The position numbers and the translations under genes are program-made. Below are positions 11,201 through 22,750 of a stretch of DNA of 64,000 nt, piece after piece. The notes beneath the pieces were generated by a model, which was not told where the DNA came from, made no database searches, and saw nothing but the letters and a program-made list of their open reading frames with translations. The stretch's first letter is position 1. Each line of letters starts with the position of its first letter. Source of the DNA: Chrysomallon squamiferum (Eukaryota; Mollusca; Gastropoda; Neomphalida; Peltospiridae); contig CM022672.1 in NCBI GenBank assembly GCA_012295275.1, positions 24,199,930-24,263,929 on the forward strand, given 5' to 3'.

Positions 11201-13992
11201 TCACCTTATAAAAATTACATAAATTATATATATACAATACAATATTATAAAGTAGAGGATTTGTTATGTACATACATCTTCACACAGTAAAGAACAGTAT
11301 AGACTACACCCTTTAAAAAACAGAATAGCAAGATAATATTCCTGATCCTTCCTTCAATGCACTTACAAATTAGCCTTTCCTATTTAGTATATGTATATAT
11401 ATATATATATATTTTTAGTCTGCACAAGGAAATTTATATTTTAAAAATTTTTGTTACATACTTAGCTAAATGCTCAAAATAGTCAAATTCTTAATTATGT
11501 GATTAAAGTAAAAGTTTTCGCAAAATCATTGTTCTGTCTTCTCATAATGCCATATGGCCCATTATTACTAAGTATATAAACGTTATAATTTACATTTACA
11601 ATTAAAAAATATATATATAAAACTTTAAAATTATTTACAGCTACTAAATTTGTTTACTAAGGAAACAAAAATAAAAATAAAAGCAATAATCCCCACTGCT
11701 GCAAGATAAACAGTGAACGGATCAATTGGTGCCATGATGATTGTTAGGTTGTGATCTGCGCCTGAAATTTCAAACCTGAATCATCCTGAGTAACTCTCAT
11801 CCGTCTTCGAACACGTCTTCTGACAGCAGGTGGGCCTTCTGCTGGCACTGGCCTGGCTGCAGGTCTAGCAACATTTTCTGTTTTGATGGTAGTACCTGAA
11901 TGAAAGAACAGAAAATATATAGGTAATTTATATAAATTTGGTCCAGGTTTTGAATATTACCCTCCTATCGCCCTCTTTACTTGCCTTGGTAGCCTAGCTC
12001 ATCATAGATGCAGCCATATTAGGCAATCAGTTGTGTCAATTAGATATCCCTGTTGTCTTTACTTGTAAACCTATAAATGCCATAGCAGGACAGAATAACA
12101 AAAAGTAAGTGTAAAGAGCAGAAACTTACCCTGGTGGCCACCAAATGTGCAGAATTGCGTGTTTTTCAGGTATGAGTGATTCAAATAAACAAAGTTTTGA
12201 TTAGTTACTGGCCATAGTTTAGCTAAATCTGACAACATCAAGATTCCATAAAAACTTGATCAAAACTAACTGCCTTGGTGCCTCTACTTTGAAGGAAGCA
12301 TTTGCCTTTGTGTCCCACCAATGTTCTTTGGTGTCTTAATATTTCTGATTTAAACCAAGGCAACATTTTCCTTTCCCTAAAAAAAAATTAAAATTTAATC
12401 CCTGTTGCCTTTTTGTTGGTTAACAGTTTTAATTAACTCAATAATTTACAATACAGTACAATATTATTATTTTTCAAACTGATTTTAATGCAATTAACAA
12501 CTTTTAATATGATTCAAATAAGTATTATTGTATAAATATTTCCTGTTAATAATCAAAGTCAGTGGTATAGTCACCCTTAGATTCTCCAAAACTAACCAAA
12601 TTCCTAAATATGTATGAGAATTATTGATTATAGAATTACTCATTTTTATTTATAACATTTAGCATACAAATTTAGGAATTTGGTTAGTTTTAATTCTTTT
12701 TTTATAATTATATTTTTTTATATTATTTTGAACTGAAACTACTGTTTGACCTTTAATCTTTATACATTATTATTTATGAATATGATAACACAAATGTATT
12801 ACAATATGAATTACTGATTATAAAAATAAAATATATTTGCATGTATTGTTATTTGTTGTAGCTTGCAACATATCCTTTTTTCTTCTAAGTAGATTATATT
12901 AGAAATAAGTGTATGATTGTATCTTTTTATATGTTATCCAAAGTGATTTTCTAATACATTAATTGTTTATCATGTGTCATGTATATAAGTTTAAATTCTA
13001 CTAAAGCAGCTAATATAGGTATGTGACAAAAGCTGTCTCTATGCTGCAGTGAATGTTTGTGATGCATAATCACATTCCTTGAAAGTTGTTCCCTTATTCA
13101 AATTTGTTTCATCATTATTTACATACATTTTCCAAAAAAAAAATATCATGATGCAGTATACATATTCAGCATCATCATCATGTCTGTATTCTTGAATGTC
13201 ATCTTTGATAAACTATGGCATCAACAGGCAAGTTTACCATTTCAAAATGACCATCATGTGACTAAGGAAGTTTATTTGGAACTTTAAATATTATAAAAGG
13301 TGCAGATTATGCCCTTCTCTCATACTCTGCCAAATTTCATACAAATACGTGATTGCTGCTAATAACTGAGAAGTTTGATGTTTCTTTATTTTATTGTGTG
13401 ATTTAGTAATTATGTGGTATACTATTCCAGGTTAGTGTAATTTTTGATAATATTATCTTTTTAATAAAGATTTCGGTTATGAATAAGAAGAAAGTTCGTA
13501 GAAAGTTTGACTATTATGCATTTTTTGAAGGCTTAAGACATACCAACACTAATTTAATTAGTAATTAATAATATTAAGATGTCATGTCATTTCAGTCTTT
13601 TTTGTTGTTATTGTTAGTGTTTTCTTTCTCTCTCTCTCTTTCTGATGATAAAGTTGTATATTTAAAAAAAAAAGTTACATACCTAGCTAAATGCTCGAAA
13701 GAATCAAATTCTGAATTATCATATTATTATGTGATTAAAGTCAAAATGCTTTCGCAAAATCATACTTCTCATAGTATCATGTATGATTATGATATTGATA
13801 GTGCCATATGCCCATTATTACTATTACTAAGTCTATAAACGTTATCATTTACATTTACAATTAAGAAAAATATATAAAACTTAAAAATTATTTACCGCTA
13901 CTAAATTTGTTCACTAAGGAAACAATAATAAAAATAAAAGCAATAATCCCCGCTGTTGCAAGATAAACAGTGAACGGATCAACTGGTGCCAT
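8202..13992 (-). CDS. DDRGK1: DDRGK domain-containing protein 1 (UFM1-binding protein 1, C20orf116), eight coding exons
   Basis: ER-anchored adaptor of the UFM1 conjugation system, partner of the UFL1 ligase, acting in ER homeostasis and ribosome/ER-phagy control (family knowledge). Coding exons on the minus strand: 13896-13992, 11776-11895, 10970-11106, 10131-10232, 9870-9992, 9100-9138, 8653-8709 and 8202-8438. All have GT-AG borders and consistent phases, giving 303 residues (human protein: 314). Residues 1-32 form a short lumenal start and hydrophobic signal anchor ([12 protein letters not shown]). Residues 33-72 include an Arg-rich patch (RRRVRRRM). Residues 73-100 are acidic. Residues about 105-175 are a Glu/Lys/Arg coiled coil ending in [12 protein letters not shown]. 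Residues 194-303 form the C-terminal winged-helix/PCI-like DDRGK domain, with the signature [13 protein letters not shown] at 242-254 and [10 protein letters not shown] after it. Exon joints were placed by homology to the remembered family and by the splice sites. Intron 1 is 2.0 kb. The first exon has a second copy at 11639-11735. The 5' untranslated part is undefined; an acceptor-like TATTTCAG about 30 bases before the start codon hints at an upstream non-coding exon. Confidence 0.96.
10293..10458. repeat. Intronic tandem duplication, 83-bp unit, two copies
   Basis: In intron 3 of DDRGK1. The segment beginning AGAGAAATATTTGCTATCCA recurs 83 bases on as AGAGAAATGTTTGCTATCCA and stays alike through CATTATATATTTTCATAG and the ACTTACTA-type ending, with a handful of substitutions. 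It is a recent non-coding duplication. No function is suggested. Confidence 0.85.
11639..11735 (-). other. Duplicate of DDRGK1 first coding exon, possible alternative first exon
   Basis: A 97-base segment on the minus strand with the same length and reading frame as the first coding exon at 13896-13992, with six base differences. It starts with ATG, stays open, and encodes an N-terminal anchor differing at four conservative positions (Val4>Ile, Thr13>Ala, Ala14>Val, Ile23>Phe). It ends ...AGCT|GTAAAT, so the GT donor is kept. It lies between exons 2 and 3. Joined to exon 3, the leftover T plus AT makes a Tyr codon and the frame continues correctly, giving a DDRGK1 form without the Arg-rich exon 2. 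Similarity extends outside the exon on both sides (about 11430-11768 against about 13650-14025). It cannot follow exon 2 as a cassette, because only about 14 bases separate the exon 2 donor from the copy's acceptor-like TTTCAG. Confidence 0.6.
12588..12691. repeat. 29-bp inverted repeat, hairpin, in DDRGK1 intron 1
   Basis: Arms at 12588-12616 and 12663-12691. The outer 22 bases (AAAACTAACCAAATTCCTAAAT) pair perfectly, followed by one mismatch and six more pairs (TGTATG). The loop is about 46 bases. This looks like a tiny MITE or a solo palindrome. An RNA copy from the intron would form a long near-perfect stem. Confidence 0.8.
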
Positions 13993-14071
13993 GATGTTTG
14001 TTATTTTGTGATTTGCGCCTGAAATATCTGGAGCACTACATATTCTGAGTAGTTGACAGTGTCTGGCAATA

Positions 14072-14280
14072 CAGTGGAACCTCGGATTACGAACTTAATT
14101 CGTTCCTGAACTCGGTCTGTAAACCGAATTGTACGTAAACTGACATTATCTGGTAGTAAAGAGTTTCCTTTTTTCTAACTAACCATCATTTTAAAACGTC
14201 CGACATTTAATATCGGTCACTATTCGCATTCCATCATAACTCTAGTCGTTTTAAACAAATGCAAATTGTCTCCCTTCTGT
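14072..14280 (+). mobile_element. Tigger/pogo-like terminus, truncated
   Basis: Begins CAGTGGAACCTCGGATTACG and continues with TTAATTCGTTCC, preceded by TA-type sequence (AATA). The same consensus opens the element at 36713. No matching right terminal repeat is found nearby, so the other end is lost or too diverged. The right limit given here is approximate. It sits only about 80 bases beyond the start codon of DDRGK1 on that gene's 5' side, so it may contribute to its upstream region. Confidence 0.6.
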
Positions 14281-14593
14281 CGCAAACATAAATGCGTATC
14301 AGTTAATATTAATTTTATACTATATTTAAGGTTTCTGTAATGTATGCATATTCTTATATTGTTTTCACGAGGATATGTGTTCAATACACTGTATATATAT
14401 TTTTAAACTGAATGTTTTAGTAAAATATGGGTATCTGTTGCGTATGTGTTAATTTCTATATGTATACTTGTGTTTATATTCTACTCTAATTTTGTAATTG
14501 TCACATGAAGATATTAATTTAGAATTATTTTAAATAATCTTTATCTGAAATATTTTATACTATGAAGGATTATATTTTAAATGTGTTTTTAAA

Positions 14594-14595
<2 letters not shown>

Positions 14596-14656
<61 letters not shown>
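14596..14656. repeat. (ATT)n microsatellite, about 20 units
   Basis: Uninterrupted ATT/TTA units immediately outside the left arm of the foldback element that starts at 14699. Confidence 0.95.
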
Positions 14657-14658
<2 letters not shown>

Positions 14659-14984
14659 GGATCATTCCCCTCCCCCAAACATTGTTTTAGACCCGACCGG
14701 AAATCATTTTGGAAACTTATGAAAATCAGTCTGATGACTCGTAGCAGCATTTATGGTACAATAACACAAATTAATAAATTTTTCCAAATCTTGCCAGAAA
14801 TAGGTTTAAAATAAGGATAATAATGTAAATGTATAGGGTCATTCCGTATCAAATCACCCAATGGGTTAAACCCGACCATCTCAGATTTTTATGAAACTTG
14901 GTAAACTTGTTGATTGGAATCCCACAAATTTTGGGCTCTCATATCTCAGGAACTACTGGGCCAAACTTCATAAAATTGGTATTG

Positions 14985-15555
14985 TAATACCCGTAGAAGT
15001 AGTTGTATTCTAGTAGTAGTGCAAGTATTATTACTACTACTGCCAATAATAATAATGATAACGATGATGATGATAAAATAACAATGATAATAATAATCAT
15101 AATCATAATTAAATCAATATTAATGCTACAAGTTGCAGCAGAAATCGTGGAAATAGTCTCATAGATGTAGTAGTCATAGTAGTGGCAATAGGTAGTAGGA
15201 GATATAATAGTAATGTAGAGGGAGTGTTAGTAAAATTAGTAATACTAGAAAAAGTTGTAGGATTAATTATAGTACTAGTAGTAGAAGAAATAGTGTCAGC
15301 AGAAGTAGCAAAATAAGAAATAGCTGTTGTAGTAATTGTTGATATAATGGTGATGCTAGTAGTAGTAGAGGTAGTAACAGTATTTGTGATAATAAAATTA
15401 TCAGTAGTGGCAATGATGGTGACAGTAGTAGTTGTTCTAATAATAAAAATAGTAATAGCACCATCAGTAATGGTAGAAGTACTGGTGGTGGTAGAAGTAA
15501 TACCAGTCGTGGTGGTAGTAGTAGTAGTAGACGTAGTAGTAGTAGTCTAGAGGGA
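14985..15555. repeat. Cryptic (AGT/AGG/ATG) trinucleotide region
   Basis: Imperfect AGT, GGT, AAT and GATGATG triplets make all frames open in both directions and give poly-Val or poly-Leu ORFs. This is low complexity and not coding. It lies inside the foldback element. Confidence 0.85.
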
Positions 15556-15929
15556 ACCATGATAGTAACATAATTGCCATGTTCTCATGGTGGGGATTTC
15601 ACCAGGGGATTTCAAGGAGTTCCTGACATGCCTGAAACCACACGTCCTGTAACCCGTTAGGCCTGATTGTGTAGAACATGTCATGCCGTTTGGCATCTTT
15701 TCATATCCTTCAAGCATTCATTCCGACATGTCAGGTGGATTTTGACTCCAAAGACGAGTTTTTGGTCTCAGAGGAGACTATCCATGTAGAAAATGTACAT
15801 TGTAATGCACTGTATTAATCATCCGTGGAGGTATGCATTTTTTAAATCCATATCGTGGCTAAACAAAAACGATTACACCTCTGAAACCTGTTTATGTTTT
15901 AGTTAACATGTGGGAGTAAATTTCAAGAA

Positions 15930-15995
15930 AGGTCATCTCAAGGTCACGTTATCCACAAGGTCAATTTCAAGGTCATAACAAAGGTCAAAAGGTCA
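15930..15995 (+). promoter_or_regulatory. Cluster of six AGGTCA nuclear-receptor half-sites
   Basis: AGGTCA occurs at 15930, 15941, 15958, 15970, 15982 and 15990, all in the same orientation, five of them preceded by A and three by CA. Start-to-start distances are 11, 17, 12, 12 and 8, so the spacers include direct-repeat arrangements DR5 and DR2. AGGTCA is the consensus half-site of many nuclear receptors (family knowledge). Whether it is bound is unknown. It lies within the foldback element and may simply be a decayed tandem repeat. Confidence 0.45.
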
Positions 15996-16989
15996 GTGTA
16001 CCCCAGCATTCTACAAACTGAAAATAATGGCAGATTTAGAAACCTTGTCATATTGATTTTCAACAATATCAATTTTATGAAGATTGGCCCAGTTGTTCCT
16101 GAGATATGAGGGTTTAAAGGTTGGTGGTCACACCCATTTCGGCCACTAATCTCAAAATTTGGGGGCCCATAAATTTCGGATTTGGTGCTATGGGATCCCA
16201 ACCAACAAGACACCAAGTTTCATAAAAATCTGAGACGGTCGGGTTTAACCCATTGGATGATTTGACACGGAATGACCCTATACATATACATTATAATCCT
16301 TATTTTAAACCTGTTTCTGGCAAGATTTGGAAAAACTTATTTATTGTACCATAAATGCTGCTACATGTCATCAGATTGATTTTTATCAGTTTCCAAAATG
16401 ATTTCCACATTTATCCATATTTATTTATAATCACAAACCAAGCTTAGTTCATAAAATTACATATAATTATAAGAAATAGTGATAAATGTATTATGTTTTG
16501 AAAAACTTGTCCAACAGTTCTAAAACGTTCTTTTCAGAAGTAGTTTTTGATGAAACTAATATAGGTCAGCTTCTGAATCTTTTTTTTTTTTTTTTTTTGT
16601 GTCTGCCATTTTCCATTAAAAACAACAACAAATGAACGAAAAAAAACCCCATAAAAACCCTCCTTGTCATTTCTATCACATATATAACTGATCAACGGAT
16701 TTTTATTTTTATTTTTTTTTTTTTTTTTTTCTTTATGGTCTTATGGCACTTTTCCTCACTACCTCACCTGCTTTGAGCATCATCAATTACCACTCCCGCT
16801 GCCAATAATAATAAAAGGAAAATGTAAAAAAAAAAAAAAAAAAAAAAAATAAAATAAATGTTGAATTAAAAAATAAATAACTTCAATAAAAATAATGACA
16901 GTGATGATGATGATGATAATAATAATAATAATGTCTATGGGGTGGTGGTGATGATAAATAAATCAACGAAAAAAAAAATTCTTCTTAAT

Positions 16990-17058
16990 TCTTCATTTTT
17001 TTATTTTTTTATTTATTATTTATTTATTTTTTTTTACTTTAATAACTACTACTACTAC

Positions 17059-17095
<37 letters not shown>

Positions 17096-17107
17096 ATTAT
17101 TATTTTT

Positions 17108-17138
<31 letters not shown>

Positions 17139-17140
17139 TT
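16990..17140. repeat. Compound microsatellite (TTTA)n-(ACT)n-(TTG)n-(TTTA)n
   Basis: Clear blocks of TTTA, TACTAC, TTGTTG (about 14 units) and again TTTA repeats. The poly-Cys/Tyr frame over it is an artefact. Confidence 0.9.
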
Positions 17141-19975
17141 TTGTCAAGACCGGCTGGATTTGTTGATATTGCTATTTACTTAAATTATTCCAATTTCTAT
17201 TTTAAACAAACTCGTCATACTGTTTAAAGACATATGTTGTAATAATGCAATAGATGAACCATCAGAGGTTTTATAAAATGTTAAATTAATTCAAATCAAC
17301 AGGCCGTATCAAAACAGGGACTGAATGAAGGATCTCCTTAGTGGAACCTCTAGTGGAACGTGATGTTGACTTTGTGGGAAGGTGCACATAAAAAAATTCT
17401 TATCTGCTTCTTCTGGACGGCGGCAGTGTTTCCTCCTTTCTCGAGTCATGGTTTGTATTTAAAATATGTTGTAGCTGAATGGTTGCTCGTAATATTTTGC
17501 AGAATAAATATTTCTGAAAGAGTTCATTTTAAGTCGGTGCTCTTTAACTTGGTACGTATTTTCCTGTGCATGGGAACATACATATGAAAGGAACCTTCCT
17601 GTCGATGACTGGAGGTAGCGAATTTGCTAACTCATATAATTACAGAATGCGTTTTTTGTTTTAATTTATGTTTTAAAAAAAAATAAAAATTAAAAAAAAA
17701 ATAAAATAAAATATAATTAATATTTGGATATAATTTATTTATTATACGTTATAATATATAATTAATTAATTGTAGTTGTTGTTGTTGCTGTTTAGCATTA
17801 TAGCTTTTCTTTATAATGTACAAACATAATTTGTCGTTTAGGTTCAATAGAAAATGCTTTCCTTTTTGCTTTTTGTTTAATATTCACTTTTTTAGAAACC
17901 AGTAATTCTTTATATACGTATTTCTTTAGCAGCTGAAAACTGAATTTGAAAATAAAGAAAACAACACAGAGAAACATTTGATAATAATTGTATTTAAATT
18001 CAGAAGTGTTAGTTGCAGTCATCTTCAGTTAAATCTTTTATATATATATATGTACATATATATATTAGGCAATAAATAATCAAGACATAATGTTAATAGA
18101 CTGTTTCACTGACACAAGTAACGATATTGAATACACTTGCTTTTTACTTAAGCTTAAGTACGCATGCGCAAACGTATGTGGAATGCAGATTTTTATTAAA
18201 TGTTAGTTTAAAACAGTAACCATCCACAAATGTTTTCAGTCTATTTACATATATAAGTAGAAAAACATTAACAACAACACACTATAAGACTATATATAAC
18301 ATAGTTCATTATTATATATTAGCATTTTAATGTATTTAATCTGTCAGGATCTTTTTTTTTTTTTTGCGGAATATTTGAAAGGTGTCAGTGCAAAAATACA
18401 AATGTCTTTAACACAAATATTAAAATATATGTACATGAGTTTACCAGTATTCACAGGTATTATTGTTAAATACAGCCAATATCTTCACGTATACATTTCA
18501 TTTACAATAATATGAAAGACACATTTTGAAAAAATAAATTATGTTAATATAATTTATTTGTTTTGTTTTTCTGTTGCTTTTTTTGTTTGTTTGTTCTTGT
18601 AACCAAAAGGTTTTTATCTTACAAATAAACTAAATTTGTTATATAAAAATAGAATCTAATTTTCTTTTTCACATAACTAAAATAAATAAATAAATAAATT
18701 ATGTCCTAGCCTTTCAAATAAAAAAATCCATACATGATTATTTTGTTCGTCATAAACTTGCGCCACGCTAAAGAGAAAGTTAATTTTATTGAATTTGATA
18801 CATTATATTTTAACGTATTCATTCTAAGAAAGGAAAAAAAAGGGACTACTTCAGCTTTTCAGAGAAAGAAATTATAATAAATAGTTTTTCATTTATTCCG
18901 TATTCAGTTTCAAGCTACAGATACAAAATATTTAAATTGTTTAAATTATAACATTTATCAAAAATAATCATAGTTTATAAAAGGTAGTGAAATATGTTCC
19001 GTGGGAAGGTAAATGGAAAAGATCCCTTCCTGTTAATAAGTTAATCGATGAATAAACCCCGCAATGGCAACAACGAGTTTCCTGTTTTATACCATCATCA
19101 TTATGCAAAGAACCTTTAGGTACATAATAACTGATGAAATTAAACTGTGATGAGATGTTATTATAATCATATTCGTCCACAATGAACAATTTACGAAATC
19201 ATGTAAATGCATCAAAACGCAGTTCTTCATTACTTCTTACTACAATGTTCAATCTTGACCAATCCTAAAATGCGAGCTGAAATCTAAACAAAAGGTATGG
19301 GCGTCTTTCCTGGAAATATTCATTTCTGTCCCCGAGAGACAGAATCGAAATCATTTAATTAGATTGTCATAATCCTTGACTGTCTGGCATTTCATTATGA
19401 CAAGGAGTTCATTCCAGCAAAGCAAAAACGTAATGCTCCTTATGTACGGTGCAATACTTTTATTATAAAAAAATATACATACTTGCACCTAATGCAAAAG
19501 CAATGCCTAACATGAAGTGTCAGCAGGAAGATAATCAAAGCTACAACTAGTACTGGAAAGAAGTAAGGTTTTATTCACGTTTTTAGTTAATGCCAAAAAG
19601 AGAAAAACAGAGGAAACGCGTTATTGCCACATGGTAGGACAAACTGTTTAGATTATCAACAAGTAATATTTTTGATGCATCTTCCCAGAGACAGGAAAGC
19701 GATAACATACGTAAAATAGTCATAGGGCACTGAGGACTGATTTTACGACCCTCAAAATATAATCCCTCAATGATTATTCTTCTTAAAACCAATCTTCTAA
19801 CCATACGTAACAGAAGTCTCACATATATAAACTGTGTACCGGTTTAATAAAGAATGTTTACGGTTCGACTCATGCTCAAGTAAACACTACATATATATTA
19901 AAAATATAAATTTTCTCTTCCTTTATCTCTCTCTTTGTCAGTTTCTACATTTAAGTACTATGTTTTCTTATTGCG

Positions 19976-19989
19976 ATTATTATTATTAC

Positions 19990-20028
<39 letters not shown>
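19976..20028. repeat. (ATT)n microsatellite
   Basis: About 17 near-perfect ATT units with one ACT interruption. Confidence 0.95.
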
Positions 20029-20029
<1 letters not shown>

Positions 20030-20529
20030 TGTATTCGATTATTAAATAACCTGTTACGCAGTTATACGCCATAATTTATTATATTAGTTACTCTTTAAAT
20101 ATGTATTGATGCCGCTAGGATATAGGCCAGCAACACAGGGAACTGAACGCAACTCACATCCTTGAAATATTAATTTTGTAGCCAAGTGATGTTCAACAGA
20201 AATCTGATACCAGAACTAATAATAAAAAAAAAAAAAAAAAAAAAATAATAATAATAATAATAAAAAAGCAAAGAAAAAGAAATGTTCCGGATTTAGGCAT
20301 AAGCTAAATAAATTACTAACATGATATGAACTTTCGTACAAACATTTTGGTAACATAATATACTTTTTTAACATCGATCCTCAGGTAGTCGACATTCGGC
20401 AGTGGTTATCTAATGACAATTTTATGGACTAAATCGTAAATGATTTTCAGCGGAATACATTGCAATCAGTCCTGGCATTAAGTGATATAATTGTAAAATA
20501 TTTTCAATTAGACAGTTTATATTATATAA

Positions 20530-20534
<5 letters not shown>

Positions 20535-20581
<47 letters not shown>

Positions 20582-20612
20582 TTTTATTTTATTATTATTA
20601 TTATTATTATTT
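20535..20612. repeat. (AT)n followed by (ATT)n microsatellite
   Basis: About 22 AT dinucleotides at 20535-20579, a short TTTTATTTT link, then ATT units. Confidence 0.95.
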
Positions 20613-22703
20613 TTTTTCCAGGTTTGTTATAGGTCATAACCTTAAAAAATGCAAAAAAGAAGAGGAACAAATAGGTCATTTATACTTTAAAATAGACTGT
20701 GGGTGGACATACGGTTGGACGGAGTAATTTTCTTAACTACAAAAAGCACCCGTATTTTAAACAGTATATAACCTTTATCTTGCATTTGGAGAATCCAGAA
20801 CATCTTTTATATTTATTTATATATAAAATATATTTTAAACCGCAAAGAATTGATTACTTTTGCTTTAGTAAATATATTGATTCCACTTCTTTCATATCTT
20901 GCTCCATATAAAAACAGAATATATCGCTCTCTTTCTTATTTCTTAAACAAAATATGTTAACTTAGTTAGCAAAGGGTAATCTGAAATTGGATGTCAAAAT
21001 AAGAGGCATTTTAGCCCGAGTTTCACTGAATTATAAAAGTAAAGGGAGTATTACAAAACTTTAGACAGTATTATAAAAAAAAATATATACATAGCAGAGA
21101 GATAACGCTACCCGCTTCAATATGGCAATAATCATATATTTGATATTAAACAATGTATACATATCTAGCAAGTGATTTACATATTAATCATTATCATAAT
21201 GCACTACAGGAAGAAATCCACGTAATTACATATTAAAGTTCAAGTCTGGTTGTTTTGAAATGGTCAACATCCGTCATGACTTTTTACGTTACATGATAGT
21301 ACATGCTGTCCTTCACATATATATTCCGATATATCACGTATATTGGATTTAAAAAAAAAAAAAAAAAAAAAAAAATATTAATTTGTTAATAATTTCATTT
21401 TTATTTTAAAACGGATTCAAACATTTTCATGAGATTTTAACAGAAAATCATTCAATGGTTCGCGCATTGTCTGAACCATTTGATCACATACCGTTACTTC
21501 AAAACCTACAGATGTAACCCTAATATTTTTGAACGGGTAATTTAGGTTTCTTTCTGTTAGTTCCGAACTTTAACGAAGCAAACAAACAAACAATAAATAA
21601 ATAAAAAGATAAAGAATTAAGATATCGAGATATTCATGGAAATTATTTTTGAAAGTGTCTAGTCATCAAGCCATGTTAATTAATCGTTTTCCAAATTTCA
21701 TCTAACAATTCAAAGATATAACTGAGTATGCTGTTAAGTAAACTGCATAATTATATGAAGAGAAAAAGTGTAATCTTTCATTAAACCAATCTAACTCTGA
21801 AAAATCACGAATTATTCCTGAACGTGTCTTCATCAAAAAAACATATCGAAAAAGCTGAAAACAAAACAATAAATGGATTCATTGTGAGATGACCTGCTTT
21901 GTAAAATCTTCGAATCTATTTTATTGTATTTTATTTGAAGCACTGGTTTTAGTCGAGAAATTATGAAAATTTGCACAGGCATCAACACGAGTCTTCGAAA
22001 TACATTTGGGAACCAATGGGTTGTGCTCATTAATGATAAATATATAAACTTGTTTTCAGTGAACTTGAGAAAATGACGGATGTAGACATATGAAGAAAAA
22101 ACAGAGTTGTTGTTATATCAAAATATATAACTACAACTTTTACTCCATGGTTGTAAGAAAATATGCACTTTTGATATAAGTGGTATGAACTTTTTTGGAC
22201 GTATTTTCTTAAATGCTAGTTTTTTATTTTATTTTTCTTATTTTATGACATTTATAACTATGTATTTCATTTAACTTTTTTTAAAATTATTATTATTATT
22301 ATTATTTTTTTTTTTTTTTTTACACTTATTTGCTTCTGCCTTATCTTAGTTCCAAAATATACGCTATGTCTTGATTATGCATTCATTTTATTATGTGCCA
22401 ACATATTTGACATATCTGAAAATAATCTGCGGACCATGATAGTGATTATAAAATATCCTTCTCAGACAAACCAGGAATGGTCGTGGTTTATTACAACGTC
22501 GTGAGCGGATAATATTTCACAACCAAGAACTTACAAATATATCCAGAAAACAACAACTTTAAACATTTTCTAGTGTCATCTACTGACGTCACATCTGATA
22601 GATAAAGGAGCCTTTCGGGTAACAACAGCTTCCTTGGGCTACTGGCATAAAAAGATTTAGATGAGATGTAATAAAGGATTTGATAAATATCAGAGCGAGC
22701 GAT

Positions 22704-22705
<2 letters not shown>

Positions 22706-22745
<40 letters not shown>
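22706..22745. repeat. (GA)n microsatellite
   Basis: About 20 GA units ending in a G run. Makes a Leu-Ser ORF on the minus strand. Confidence 0.95.

Positions 22746-22750
<5 letters not shown>

Larger units (their letters stand above)
14699..16406. mobile_element. Foldback DNA element with long terminal inverted repeats
   Basis: The left arm, 14699-14984, and the right arm, 16064-16406, are inverted copies of each other. Both begin (outside inward) GGAAATCATTTTGGAAACT, share CAGCATTTATGGTACAATAA, TATAGGGTCATTCCGT, AATGGGTTAAACCCGACC and TCTCAGATTTTTATGAAACT, and end CTTCATAAAATTG. The right arm has about 55 extra internal bases. The 1.1-kb core holds AGT/GGT-type trinucleotide DNA (about 14985-15550), a unique GC-richer part (15560-15830) and the AGGTCA cluster at 15930-15995. 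No transposase ORF is present, so it is non-autonomous. I could not identify a convincing target-site duplication. Confidence 0.9.

Noticed and set aside
15267-15560. Leu-rich minus-strand and Val-rich plus-strand frames
   Set aside because: Products of AGT/GGT trinucleotide DNA within the foldback element; all frames are open there.
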